From: Paenibacillus sp. HGH0039
GTDB lineage: Bacteria > Bacillota > Bacilli > Paenibacillales > NBRC-103111
Direction of reading: 5' to 3'
NCBI RefSeq assembly: GCF_000411255.1
Contig: NZ_KE150413.1
Location: forward strand, 1,461,782-1,521,889
Length of the DNA: 60,108 bases
The notes under the pieces are model-generated. The model was not told where the DNA came from. It worked only from the letters and a program-made list of their open reading frames with translations, and did not search any database. Every line of letters begins with the position of its first letter. Positions within the stretch are counted from its first letter, which is position 1. Shown piece after piece: positions 25,305-33,635 of the stretch. Both the position numbers and the translations under genes were made by a program.

Positions 25305-25958
25305 TTGGAAAGAACGATGACGTATTCCCACCAAGGATCGCTTTCTCACATCTTGCGGACATTTGCGCTTTCTCTGCTGATCTCGTTCGTAGGCATGCTG
25401 GTGGGTGCCATGATTGTACCGCCATCGATCATCCCGCTGTTTATTGTCGTTGAGCTCGTGATGATCGTGGCGGCCATTGTAGTCCGGATGCGCGGCAAAA
25501 ACATCGGCTACGGGTTCCTGTATGCCTTTACGGCTATCTCGGGCGTAACCATGTACCCGGTTATTATGTCGTACGGTTCGATAATCGGTGCCAACCTCGT
25601 GTCCGGGGCATTTCTGGCTACAGCCGTTATATTCGGGGGACTTGCCTGGTACGCGGCCCGTTCCGAGAAGGACTTCAGTTTCCTGGGAGGCTTCCTGTTC
25701 GCGGCAACGATCGGCCTCGTGCTGATGGGCGTGCTATCTCTGTTCGTCAACTTCGGTTCGACGCTGAATCTGCTCTTGTCCGTTGGCGGCATTCTGATCT
25801 TCAGCGGCTGGGTGCTCTATGATGTCGCTCAATACCGCGAAGGCGTGGCAGCGGAAGAAGTGCCGCTCGCCGCAATGAATTTGTATCTCGACTTTATTAA
25901 CCTCTTCCTGTATATTCTGCGCTTTATCGCTTCGATTGTCGGCATCAGCCGCGATTGA
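25305..25958 (+). CDS. Bax inhibitor-1 (YetJ/TMBIM) family protein
   Basis: 217 residues from a TTG at 25305 (AAAGGAG 11 bases upstream). Seven transmembrane helices; the last two with SGWVLYDVAQYREG and NLYLDFINLFLYILRF are the BI-1 signature, including the aspartates that form the pH sensor in YetJ. The family makes calcium-leak channels in the cytoplasmic membrane. A TATAAT at 25246-25251 may be its -10 box. A strong terminator follows. Confidence 0.92.
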   Translation: MERTMTYSHQGSLSHILRTFALSLLISFVGMLVGAMIVPPSIIPLFIVVELVMIVAAIVVRMRGKNIGYGFLYAFTAISGVTMYPVIMSYGSIIGANLVSGAFLATAVIFGGLAWYAARSEKDFSFLGGFLFAATIGLVLMGVLSLFVNFGSTLNLLLSVGGILIFSGWVLYDVAQYREGVAAEEVPLAAMNLYLDFINLFLYILRFIASIVGISRD

Positions 25959-25982
25959 TGCAGCCCGACTTACAGGATGATC

Positions 25983-26023
25983 AAAAAACCGGCTGACGCC
26001 TTGAAGCGTCAGCCGGTTTTTTT
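25983..26023. terminator. Bidirectional terminator (BI-1 gene / yjdF)
   Basis: AAAACCGGCTGACGC pairs with GCGTCAGCCGGTTTT, with A run before and T run after. It closes both convergent genes. Confidence 0.88.
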
Positions 26024-26033
26024 GTGCGCCATT

Positions 26034-26444
26034 TCAGCGGCCGCGGTGTTTGTCTTTGGCTTTCTGACGGGCAATCTCGCGCTTGCGGGCCGCATCTGCC
26101 TCGCGTTCTTCCCTGGATAACGTTGTCCGCACTTTCTTGCGGTATTCGAGATCCGCGCGGATGGCTGCCTGGGCCATCGTGGAAGGGCCCTTTTGTGCTA
26201 GCTCCCTGGAAGCCAGCCGCGCAAGCCGCTTCGGATTTATTTTCCGTTCAACTGCGGGAGCGGCACGAACGCCTTTGCCGACACTTTCAAGCAAGCGGAG
26301 CAGATCGTGCAGAACAAAGTCCAGCACTTCCCCGTCAAGGGGCTCCGTTCCGAATATGTGCCTGGCTGCATGCAGGCTGCCGCTTCTTTCGTCCTCCGCA
26401 ATTCCAATCCAGTACTGCCCGTCGTAAAAAACCGTTAATTTCAT
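26034..26444 (-). CDS. yjdF: YjdF-family protein (DUF2992)
   Basis: 136 residues. The N terminus MKLTVFYDGQYWIGIAE and the HIFGTEPLDGEVLDF segment are typical of the YjdF family; the C-terminal 50 residues are highly charged and basic (REIARQKAKDKHRGR). The molecular role is unknown, but in Firmicutes the gene is commonly preceded by the yjdF riboswitch, which binds azaaromatic compounds. A structured leader is present here (26471-26580). The ribosome-binding site is GGAGGGGAAA on the minus strand. Confidence 0.82.
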   Translation of the reverse strand: MKLTVFYDGQYWIGIAEDERSGSLHAARHIFGTEPLDGEVLDFVLHDLLRLLESVGKGVRAAPAVERKINPKRLARLASRELAQKGPSTMAQAAIRADLEYRKKVRTTLSREEREADAARKREIARQKAKDKHRGR

Positions 26445-26470
26445 GTTTTTTCCCCTCCGTTTAAGTAAAC

Positions 26471-26580
26471 AGAGCGCCGGACATCCCGAGGGGGAAGGCT
26501 ACGACATGTTAACAGATTTAATCAGGCTTAAATCTGCAGCATGCATCCGGACTACCAACCGGACTGTGATTTTACGCTCC
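26471..26580 (-). promoter_or_regulatory. Candidate yjdF riboswitch leader
   Basis: The leader of yjdF can fold as a closed unit. GGAGCG (26575-26580, minus strand) pairs with CGCTC (26472-26476) as the closing stem. Inside are CAGATTTAA/TTAAATCTG, a perfect 9-bp hairpin (26513-26536), and two CCGG-containing arms. The position, right after the start of transcription and just before the yjdF ribosome-binding site, matches known yjdF-motif leaders. I could not confirm the conserved nucleotides of the Rfam model by eye. Confidence 0.5.
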
Positions 26581-26587
26581 ACTTTTC

Positions 26588-26617
26588 ATTATAGGAGGGG
26601 AGGGAACGATTGGAAAG
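26588..26617 (-). promoter_or_regulatory. Putative yjdF promoter
   Basis: On the minus strand TATAAT (26593-26588) lies just before the structured leader, with a weak TTTCCA -35 hexamer at 26616-26611 and a 17-bp spacer. Transcription would begin at about 26580, the first base of the leader. Confidence 0.5.
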
Positions 26618-26725
26618 AGTCATGACCGGGAATGTGCGTATGGCCGGTTTTACGCAAAGGCAGTCCGGGAAATACTAAGAGTTAAAGGAGAGCGCACTCT
26701 TAACGTGGAAAGGAAGGGCTGACAA

Positions 26726-26926
26726 ATGGCAAAAGGCGGAGAAGAACTCGTGAAATATATAACGGAACAAGTGGTTCACTATATAGAAACCCCAAGGCAA
26801 GTACGAAAGGAAGCGCGCGTCAGGCACAAAGAAACCAGAGAAAGCTGGTCGGTCCACTGGTTCGGGATGATCCCCCTGTCCATCTCCATGATCATAAAGG
26901 CCGTAAGGCGCCGGAGCAAAAACTGA
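26726..26926 (+). CDS. yqzE: YqzE-family small protein
   Basis: 66 residues. Family pattern: EELVKYITEQVVHYIETPRQ at the N terminus, a basic middle and HWFGMIPLSISMIIK near the C terminus, a single amphipathic or membrane-associated helix. In B. subtilis yqzE lies in the comG competence operon; here it stands alone and its role is unknown. AAAGGAAGGG precedes the ATG. Confidence 0.78.
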   Translation: MAKGGEELVKYITEQVVHYIETPRQVRKEARVRHKETRESWSVHWFGMIPLSISMIIKAVRRRSKN

Positions 26927-26966
26927 ATGTTTAACTCGCAAGGCCGAAATTGAAGCGATTGGTCAA

Positions 26967-27034
26967 AAAAAGAAGCTTCCTCGGGTTCACGGCGGAAACG
27001 GTAAACCGTTCCGGGACCCGGGGAAGCTTTTCTA
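26967..27034. terminator. Large bidirectional terminator hairpin
   Basis: AAAAGAAGCTTCC ... GGAAGCTTTTCT with an extended inner stem (CGGG/CCCG). It lies between yqzE and the convergent minus-strand gene; A and T runs flank it. Confidence 0.75.
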
Positions 27035-28108
27035 TGGGAAAGAGGAGGAGATACCGTCAGTCGGGTAAAACTGTCCGAGCGAAACCGCTTCGTCCAGGAG
27101 AACAAAGCGTCTGCCTTCCTGCTCGAAGGCGATAAAAGCGGCACCGCCGGTCCAGCGCAGAGCGCCGGTTACGGGAAGCGGCAGCGTAAGTCTGCCCTCG
27201 AAACATTCACATACGAAAGTCAGGGACTTGCCGGCCGCAAGGTAGGGTGTCAAGTCTTCATAGGAACGGATAGGGAGCGCTTTTCGGGTCAGCCAGGCTA
27301 TCTCTTCATAAGGATCGGACGGCATGACCTCAAGCGGCGTTCCGGGTGTATGTTCAAAGGCTGCGCCATGCAGCCCGAGCAAACTTGAATCACTTGCGGG
27401 CGAATAATTTTGAAAGGTTCGGATTTCACCGGTTTTGGCATCGACGAGGATACGATTGTTCCCGGCGGGAACGGTCCAAACCGCATGGAAGGCATCCGTA
27501 TAAAGACGGCGCAGCCTTGTTTCCGCGGAGTCCAGCCAAGCTTGATAGGACATGGATGCAGGAATGATGGCGTGCTGCACCAAGGTTCGGTACAGCGTTC
27601 GGGTGCTGAACAGGGGATGTTCGCCTGTTCCGTATTCGATGAGCTGCAGGGTGCCGTTTTCGGCGGCGGACACGATCAGATAGCCTGTCTCGCGGCCGTT
27701 ATCCGTCAGGAGGACGATCCAGCCGTGTGTACCCGGCCCGAGAGGAGCGACCGTCCACTTGGCGCGGTTCCAGCCTTCGAAACCCTTTCGGCCGGCAAGA
27801 CTGTCGATCCAACGTACGATGTGTTCGTTCAGTACGGTACCGGTGTTGGACGCTCCGGGAGTATCCGACGGTTCATTTGCCTTAAAATCCGCCAGAACCT
27901 CTGCGGGTCTGACTCCGGGAAGGATCGTGTACCTTTTATCCAAAGACGCTCGTCCGGCTTCCTGCTTCATGCGTGTTGCCGAGCCGGAAAGGGACGCTTG
28001 AGCTTCTTGAGAGAAGAGTTGTTCACCCTGCGAGAACGAAGGGGGCCCGGCAGCGAGCCAGACAACGAGCGCCAGTAGCGCTGCCGTCCATACAGCTGTG
28101 CGGTTCAT
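27032..28108 (-). CDS. Hypothetical secreted protein
   Basis: 358 residues with an N-terminal signal peptide or anchor (VWTAALLALVVWLAAG). The rest is extracellular and without cysteine pairs, and contains RILVDAKTGEIRTF, a pattern seen in PepSY-like beta domains. I do not recognise a family. The start has an AGGCAGGTG site upstream. It is flanked by yqzE and yqhG and may be an independent unit. Confidence 0.65.
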   Translation of the reverse strand: MNRTAVWTAALLALVVWLAAGPPSFSQGEQLFSQEAQASLSGSATRMKQEAGRASLDKRYTILPGVRPAEVLADFKANEPSDTPGASNTGTVLNEHIVRWIDSLAGRKGFEGWNRAKWTVAPLGPGTHGWIVLLTDNGRETGYLIVSAAENGTLQLIEYGTGEHPLFSTRTLYRTLVQHAIIPASMSYQAWLDSAETRLRRLYTDAFHAVWTVPAGNNRILVDAKTGEIRTFQNYSPASDSSLLGLHGAAFEHTPGTPLEVMPSDPYEEIAWLTRKALPIRSYEDLTPYLAAGKSLTFVCECFEGRLTLPLPVTGALRWTGGAAFIAFEQEGRRFVLLDEAVSLGQFYPTDGISSSFP

Positions 28109-28223
28109 TTGTTCACCTGCCTGCCGTTCATTCTATAAATCTAGTGTAAGGGAATCCTTGTAAAAAGTTTGTTAAAACGTGTAGGCCGGCCCTTAGGAAC
28201 TTTTAGCGACTTTCGTCGCATCT

Positions 28224-29510
28224 TCACCTTTCGTCCGCCCTTAAATGAAATAATCCGCAATTGATGACGGATACATGCACTCTCGGCCGGTATTGCCAGT
28301 CTACCTCCGCCTGCCGGGCCGCATAGCGGATCTCCAGCTCTTCGCGGGCTTCCGGTTCGGCTGCCGCGAGCATGCCTTCGTAATACAAGCGGACGAGCTG
28401 ATGCTCTTCGGCCAGCACCTGGTTGGCACGGTCCGCCCAGCGGTGGTCGGTGCGGCGGATTTTCTGCTCCAGATAATCTTCCAGGATGGAGGCGGCCCTC
28501 GAAAGGGTCAAATTATCGCCGAGCAGATGAATGTTGGCCGGAAGTTTCGGTGCGAGCTTCCTCGTCAGCATGGAGGGATGAAACTCTTCGCGGATTTCTC
28601 CCGTCGTCATTTGAATGGCCAAGGAATGAACCTCGCTGCGTTTCATATCGCAGGCATACTCCACCTTGTAGTTCACATTCATCCAGCTGCAGTAGGTGAG
28701 GGGAGCGGAGCGCCCCGGCTGAGAACTGCTGGCGGCTTGCGGCGGAGCCTCGAACAGCCGGGTAAACCGGCCGTTGTTCAAGGCCGTCGCGAAAAGCTGC
28801 TGCAGGCGGCGGCTGCCGAAGGTAACCTCGTCGCGGGGGACGCGGCCGACCGGCGGAGCGGGGGCCGTGCCGAAGTACCGCCCGAGGATGCTGTCCGCGG
28901 AGCGGATCGCTTCGGGCGGACTTCCGCCGCTTCCGGCCGCAGGAGCGGCGCCTCCCGGCACGCTCGCGGCAGGCGCCCCCGGCCCTGCTGCGCCTGCCGT
29001 GAGCGTGCCCTGCGGGCTCGGTCTCCCGCTGCTGCCCGCGGGCTCAGTGCCGCCTCCGGCCGCCTGGCCACCGCCGCCCGCAGCGCCAGGGGCCGCGGAG
29101 ACGGCACCGGCGGCAGCCCCCGGACCGGCCGTGGCTGCCGAGAGGCCGCCCTGGGGGCCATTGCCCGGCCCGGCGGCCCCTTGCGCCTGGCGATCCACTG
29201 CACCAGGCTGAGGCCCGGGCGCTGTGGAAACGGCCCCCAGCGGCCCGTTAAGCGGCCCGGCCGGTACGGGACGAGCCGCCGCCGCGGCTGCCGCGTCCCC
29301 TTCCGGATCGAAAACGAAACGGTAGGTCATCGTTTCGGGTTCGACTCCGGTGCGCTCGACGAAGCTCCAATAGTAGGAGCGGCCGGTGAGTTCTTTATCC
29401 GCCTCCGGAGAGAGGTTCACGATGACGGCGTGCTTCGTTTTTTCGATAATGCGGCAGTTGTACGCTTCCAGAAACCGCATAACAAAGCGTTCAACCTGGG
29501 CGGTATTCAT
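28224..29510 (-). CDS. yqhG: YqhG-like protein with large low-complexity insertion
   Basis: 428 residues. The N terminus (AQVERFVMRFLEAYNCRIIE) and the C-terminal half (SEVHSLAIQMTTGEIREEF, RAASILEDYLEQKIR, RPRVHVSVINCGLFHL) match YqhG, the partner gene of the YqhH helicase in B. subtilis, a protein of about 260 residues. Between them, residues about 75-205 are almost purely Gly, Ala and Pro with Ser, a disordered insert absent from the usual family. The start overlaps the helicase stop by 20 bp, indicating coupled translation. Function of the family unknown. Confidence 0.75.
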   Translation of the reverse strand: MNTAQVERFVMRFLEAYNCRIIEKTKHAVIVNLSPEADKELTGRSYYWSFVERTGVEPETMTYRFVFDPEGDAAAAAAARPVPAGPLNGPLGAVSTAPGPQPGAVDRQAQGAAGPGNGPQGGLSAATAGPGAAAGAVSAAPGAAGGGGQAAGGGTEPAGSSGRPSPQGTLTAGAAGPGAPAASVPGGAAPAAGSGGSPPEAIRSADSILGRYFGTAPAPPVGRVPRDEVTFGSRRLQQLFATALNNGRFTRLFEAPPQAASSSQPGRSAPLTYCSWMNVNYKVEYACDMKRSEVHSLAIQMTTGEIREEFHPSMLTRKLAPKLPANIHLLGDNLTLSRAASILEDYLEQKIRRTDHRWADRANQVLAEEHQLVRLYYEGMLAAAEPEAREELEIRYAARQAEVDWQYRPRVHVSVINCGLFHLRADER

Positions 29511-31290
29511 GGTTCACCCCGACATTCTGCCCGATGGCGCTGAGTATGGAACCGATTTTGGCTTTCCTTTCGTTTTCCGGTTCAAGCTCCTCCCGGATGC
29601 CGGTAAGCGAATCCCCAAGACGGTCGATCTGACGGCGCATGTCATCATCGGAACGAGATTCCATCATCATTTTAAATAGGGAGCTTTCCAGCGAGGCCGA
29701 TTTTTTTTCCAGACGTTCCAGAATCGAATCGAGTTCGCCGATGACCAGTTCGAACATGTTTATTTTTTCGTGCAGCAGGTTCAAAATATGCTCTTCGATC
29801 GTATTGCGGGTAGAGAGATTGTAGATTCTTACGTCGTCCGTCTGACCGAGCCGGTGCACCCGTCCGATTCGCTGCTCCACCCGCATGGGATTCCAGGGCA
29901 AATCGAAATTGATCATATGATGGCAGAACTGGAGATTGATTCCCTCGCCGCCGGCTTCGGTTGCGACAAGCACTTGGGCGCGGGTACGGAAGAGGTCCAT
30001 CATCCAATCTTTTTTGCCCCGGTTCATTCCCCCGCGGTAGGGGACGGCCGTAATTTTGTTCTCTCTTAAATAGTTCAGCAAATATTCCTGGGACGCCCGG
30101 TATTCGGTGAATATGATGACCTTGTCATCAATCTCCCGGATCAGATTCAAGACGGTTTCGGCTTTCGTGTTAGCCTGGATGCTGCGGATTCGCTCGACCA
30201 GCTCCCATATTTTGGCCCGGACCGGAGAGTTTTCTTCCGTCTTTTTGAACATATTGACTAAGGTTATAAAAACGGCGTCCCGGGAGCTGCACACTTCTCT
30301 TTGAAGGGTGACAAGCGCCAGCGTATTGCTCGGTTGGCTCTGATTTTGTTCATACTGGCTGCGGATAAAATCCGTGACGCCATCGTAAAGCGCCTGTTCC
30401 TCAGGAGAAAGCGTAAGCGTGATATTTTTCACGATTCGTTTCTTGAACTCGACATTTCCGTCGCCGCGCCGGTTGCGGATCATAATTTTGGAAAGCTCCT
30501 GTTGGAGAACGCCTTCGTTTTTCGGCATTCTTTTGGCCATGACAAAGTTGGCTTGAAAATTCGTCTGCGCCCCGAGCTGCCCCGGCTTCAGAAGATTAAT
30601 CAGATTGTACAGTTCTTTAAGATCGTTCTGTACGGGCGTAGCGGTAAGCAGCAGGCAATATTTTTTACGCAGCTCTCCGACGAACTGGTAATTCGTTGTT
30701 TTTTTGTTTTTGAGTTTATGGGCTTCGTCCACGATAAGCATGTCGTAATCCAGACCGAGCACGATCTCCCGGTGCGGGTCCCGCTTGGCGGTGTCCATGG
30801 AAGCGACAATCACGTCGCACGTCTGCCACATGTACGATTTTTTCTGGGCGGCTGCCGCGATCCCGAATTTCTGATTCAGCTCCCGGACCCACTGCAGGAC
30901 AAGCGAAGCGGGTACCAGAATGAGCGCTTTGCGCACAAGTCCGCGGATCATATATTCTTTTAAAATAAGTCCGGCTTCGATCGTTTTGCCGAGTCCGACT
31001 TCGTCGGCCAGAATAGCCCGCCCGCGCATGTCGTACAGCACTTTCTTGGCCGTATCGATCTGATGGCTCATGGGTTCGATTCCGTTCACATGCTTCAGGC
31101 ACAGAAGCTCGTCGAAGGAGTGGATCAGGCTCGACTTTTCCGCCTCGTAAGCAAGCTGGTACAAGGTCCAATTATCCCAGGGGCCGTTGCGGACGACACG
31201 CGACTCCCAGTCCAGGAACCATTCCCGATCCGTATGCATGCTCAGCCCTTCATGAATCGGGCGGATGTGCTCCGTTGTCTGGTTGTTCAT
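29491..31290 (-). CDS. yqhH: SNF2-family helicase YqhH
   Basis: 599 residues. Superfamily 2 motifs in order: DEVGLGKTIEAGL (motif I) near 97-109, VDEAH (motif II), LLLTATPVQND (motif III), IFTEYRASQ (motif IV), TEAGGEGINLQ (motif V) and QRIGRVHRLGQ (motif VI) near 475. It is a complete SNF2 double-RecA engine with a short C-terminal helical tail. The substrate is unknown; such enzymes remodel protein-DNA or protein-RNA complexes. The AAGGAGG site lies ten bases before the ATG. It is transcribed away from lipM, as in B. subtilis where the genes are neighbours. Confidence 0.92.
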   Translation of the reverse strand: MNNQTTEHIRPIHEGLSMHTDREWFLDWESRVVRNGPWDNWTLYQLAYEAEKSSLIHSFDELLCLKHVNGIEPMSHQIDTAKKVLYDMRGRAILADEVGLGKTIEAGLILKEYMIRGLVRKALILVPASLVLQWVRELNQKFGIAAAAQKKSYMWQTCDVIVASMDTAKRDPHREIVLGLDYDMLIVDEAHKLKNKKTTNYQFVGELRKKYCLLLTATPVQNDLKELYNLINLLKPGQLGAQTNFQANFVMAKRMPKNEGVLQQELSKIMIRNRRGDGNVEFKKRIVKNITLTLSPEEQALYDGVTDFIRSQYEQNQSQPSNTLALVTLQREVCSSRDAVFITLVNMFKKTEENSPVRAKIWELVERIRSIQANTKAETVLNLIREIDDKVIIFTEYRASQEYLLNYLRENKITAVPYRGGMNRGKKDWMMDLFRTRAQVLVATEAGGEGINLQFCHHMINFDLPWNPMRVEQRIGRVHRLGQTDDVRIYNLSTRNTIEEHILNLLHEKINMFELVIGELDSILERLEKKSASLESSLFKMMMESRSDDDMRRQIDRLGDSLTGIREELEPENERKAKIGSILSAIGQNVGVNHEYRPG

Positions 31291-31626
31291 CTAGGCTCTG
31301 CCTCCTTCTCGAAAATGGGCCGAATCCCGGGCATCGTTTCCCGACCCGTCTGCCCGTCATCCGCTTGCTGCTGCCGTTATGCGGTCCGGCGTATGCAATC
31401 TGCAACTTTGTAACTAGTATGATCCAAAGAAGGAGGTTTCATAACGCGGCCGCACTGCCGGGACTTCTTCGGCTTGTGCCGCCACAGACATCCTTGCCGG
31501 GAGCTCTATCGAATGTAATCGCAAGCGCTCCTGTGCTATGATAAAGGAATGAACGAGCACTTAAAACCGATACGGGCGGGCCGGGCTTTCCGCGCCTGCC
31601 GTTCTTGATAAGAAGGGAAGAGGAAC
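31291..31626. other. Divergent control region yqhH / lipM
   Basis: 336 bp. An extended -10 promoter TGCTATGAT (31534-31542) precedes lipM by about 85 bp. An AAGAAGGAGG site near 31428 is followed by no plausible start codon, so I call no gene there. Nothing else is recognised; in particular the glycine riboswitch found near this locus in B. subtilis is absent. Confidence 0.5.
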
Positions 31627-32469
31627 ATGACAACATGGCGTTATATGCATACAGGCAACCGGACGGCGGCTGAGAACATGGCGATCGACGAAGCGATTCT
31701 CATCGCGCACAGCGAAGGCAGGGTTCCTCCGACGGTCCGTTTTTACGGCTGGGGGCCGGCGGCTCTCTCCATCGGTTATTTTCAGAAAGCGCAGAAGGAG
31801 ATCGATCTGGACAAAGTCGCCGGCCAAGGTCTCGGATTCGTACGCCGTCCGACGGGCGGCCGGGCGGTTCTGCACGATGCCGAACTTACATACAGCATCA
31901 TCGTCTCGGAGCGTTATCCGGGGATCCCAACGAGCGTAACGGAAGCTTACCGGGTCCTCAGCGAAGGGCTGCTCCTCGGATTCCGGAAGCTGGGACTGGC
32001 GGCCGAGATGGTGAACCTGGCAACCGAAGAAGAGAAGCGGAAGTACGAATCGCTAGGCTCGGCGGCCTGCTTCGATTCCCCTTCGTGGTACGAGCTTGTC
32101 GTGGAAGGCCGCAAAGTCGCCGGAAGCGCGCAGGTTAGGCAGAAAAATGTCGTGCTTCAGCACGGTTCTATTTTGCTGGAACTGGACGTCGAGCAGTTGT
32201 TCGGCCTGCTGCTTTTCTCCAACGAGCGGATTGCGGAGCGGATGAAGCAGAGCTTTGTGCAGAAAGCGGTCGCGATTAACGATTTGCTCCGAAGCGCCGG
32301 GCTTGCACCCGTGACACTCGGGGACGTGGAAACCGCATTCCGCGCCGGTGTAGCCGAAGGCATGGGTATTGAGCTCGAAGACGGAGCGTTGACTCCGTAC
32401 GAACTGGAGCTTGCGGAGGAGCTGGCACGTGAAAAATACAGTTCCGACGAATGGAATTTGAAGCGGTAG
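31627..32469 (+). CDS. lipM: Octanoyltransferase LipM
   Basis: 280 residues of the biotin/lipoate protein ligase fold. [19 protein letters not shown] (about 72-90) is the cofactor-binding loop, and [13 protein letters not shown] carries the catalytic cysteine at residue 148, close to Cys150 of B. subtilis LipM. It moves octanoyl from acyl carrier protein to GcvH, the first step of lipoate assembly. LipL has its cysteine in a different context, so LipM is the better call. GAAGGGAAGAGG precedes the ATG. Confidence 0.9.
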   Translation: MTTWRYMHTGNRTAAENMAIDEAILIAHSEGRVPPTVRFYGWGPAALSIGYFQKAQKEIDLDKVAGQGLGFVRRPTGGRAVLHDAELTYSIIVSERYPGIPTSVTEAYRVLSEGLLLGFRKLGLAAEMVNLATEEEKRKYESLGSAACFDSPSWYELVVEGRKVAGSAQVRQKNVVLQHGSILLELDVEQLFGLLLFSNERIAERMKQSFVQKAVAINDLLRSAGLAPVTLGDVETAFRAGVAEGMGIELEDGALTPYELELAEELAREKYSSDEWNLKR

Positions 32470-32498
32470 CGGTAATTTTGGGATGAGGTGAACGTACC

Positions 32499-33317
32499 AT
32501 GGCGATCGACACGATTATAGAACGGACGGGGAAACGGCCGCATACGGCGGAAAGCCTTGCGGAAGATCTCAGAAGACTCGGAGTGAAGGAAGGGATGACT
32601 CTCTTGGTCCATTCCTCTCTAAGTTCCCTCGGTTGGGTTTGCGGAGGCACACAGGCGGTCATAGCTGCTCTCCGGGACGCATTGGGCAGCGGAGGCACGC
32701 TGATGATGCCGACACACAGCGGCGACTTGTCGGAGCCATCGGCTTGGAGCAATCCGCCCGTGCCGCAGGAGTGGTGGGACGTGATCCGAAGCACGATGCC
32801 GGCCTATAAAGCGGAGGAGACCCGGACGTTTTTTATGGGAGCCTTGCCGGAAGCGTTCAGAACTTACCCGGGGGTTATGCGCAGCAGCCACCCCCAGGTT
32901 TCGTTTGCGGCGATCGGACCGCAGGCGCAGAAACTGACCGGCGATCATTCCCTGGCTTACGGGCTCGGGGAGGGTTCCCCGCTTGCCCGTCTGTACGAGC
33001 TGGACGGTCATGTGCTGCTGTTGGGCGTCGGTCACGGCTCCAACACGTCCATCCATTTGGCGGAATACCGGGCGGAGTATGCGTCGAAGAAGGAAGTCGC
33101 GAACGGGGCGCCTGTTCTTGATGGAGACGGGGTCCGTCAGTGGGTGGAGTTTCCGGATGTCGGAATCGACTCGGACGATTTTGACCGGGCGGGTGCGGAC
33201 TTCGAAGCCCGGCACTCGGTAGTCATCCGCGGAAAAGTAGGCTCGGCTGACACGGCCTTGATGCCGCAGCGTCCGCTTGTCGATTATGCGGCGGAATGGA
33301 TGAGGCAGCACCGGTAG
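32499..33317 (+). CDS. Aminoglycoside N3-acetyltransferase-like protein (AAC(3)/YokD family)
   Basis: 272 residues. LLVHSSLSSLGWVCGG near 36, GTLMMPTHSGDLSEPSAW near 66, RSSHPQVSFAAIG near 128 and LLGVGHGSNTSIHLAEYRA near 174 are the conserved blocks of the Antibiotic_NAT family, including the catalytic histidine. It transfers acetyl from acetyl-CoA to an amine. Chromosomal members like YokD often have no proven resistance phenotype, so a resistance role is not implied. It follows lipM by 29 bp and may be co-transcribed. Confidence 0.9.
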   Translation: MAIDTIIERTGKRPHTAESLAEDLRRLGVKEGMTLLVHSSLSSLGWVCGGTQAVIAALRDALGSGGTLMMPTHSGDLSEPSAWSNPPVPQEWWDVIRSTMPAYKAEETRTFFMGALPEAFRTYPGVMRSSHPQVSFAAIGPQAQKLTGDHSLAYGLGEGSPLARLYELDGHVLLLGVGHGSNTSIHLAEYRAEYASKKEVANGAPVLDGDGVRQWVEFPDVGIDSDDFDRAGADFEARHSVVIRGKVGSADTALMPQRPLVDYAAEWMRQHR

Positions 33318-33391
33318 CGAAAGGATGGCGGCAGCCGCTTGGTTTGCTCCCGTATATGCGTGTGTGGCTGACCGCCGTCATGTGACGCTAA

Positions 33392-33427
33392 GCACCGCGA
33401 CTGCGCGCTGGGAGTCCAGCGCGGTGC
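33392..33427. repeat. GC-rich nested hairpin
   Basis: GCACCGCG (33392-33399) pairs with CGCGGTGC (33420-33427), while an inner alternative GCGCTGG/CCAGCGC (33405-33422) uses part of the same bases. The two stems are mutually exclusive. No T run follows. Confidence 0.6.
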
Positions 33428-33452
33428 GGAATACCGAACGCGCGCAGGGGGG

Positions 33453-33496
33453 GCGGCTCGTTCGCACCGCCGGGTTAACCGGTGCGAACGAGCCGC
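33453..33496. repeat. Perfect 17-bp inverted repeat
   Basis: GCGGCTCGTTCGCACCG (33453-33469) and its exact complement (33480-33496) around a 10-base loop. No T run is next to it on either strand, so it is not a standard terminator. It lies in the gap (33318-33635) between two convergent genes. Confidence 0.8.
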
Positions 33497-33571
33497 GGGG
33501 GCCGGGCGAGTACCGGATGCGGAAGGCAGCCGCATACCGGTTTCCGCCGTCGGCGGCCCCGCTGCCGCGGT

Positions 33572-33621
33572 AAAAAAAGGCCTCCAAACCCACTCTAGAG
33601 TGCGGTTTGGAGGCCTTTTTT
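33572..33621. terminator. Bidirectional terminator (aac(3) / dat)
   Basis: AAAAGGCCTCCAAACC pairs with GGTTTGGAGGCCTTTT, with runs of A before and T after. It serves both convergent genes. Confidence 0.88.
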
Positions 33622-33635
33622 GCTGTCCCGCCGGA

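Noticed and set aside
26610-26678. 23-codon plus-strand frame with a strong AGGAGGGGAGGG site
   Set aside because: Too short to judge, TTG start, and the purine tract lies in the opposite-strand yjdF promoter region.
28275-29543. 422-codon plus-strand frame opposite yqhG
   Set aside because: Shadow produced by the GC-rich insertion; composition is Arg/Gly-rich without fold features.
32499-33317. Acquired aminoglycoside-resistance gene
   Set aside because: Codon use matches the neighbours, there is no mobile element, and the protein fits the chromosomal YokD-like branch.
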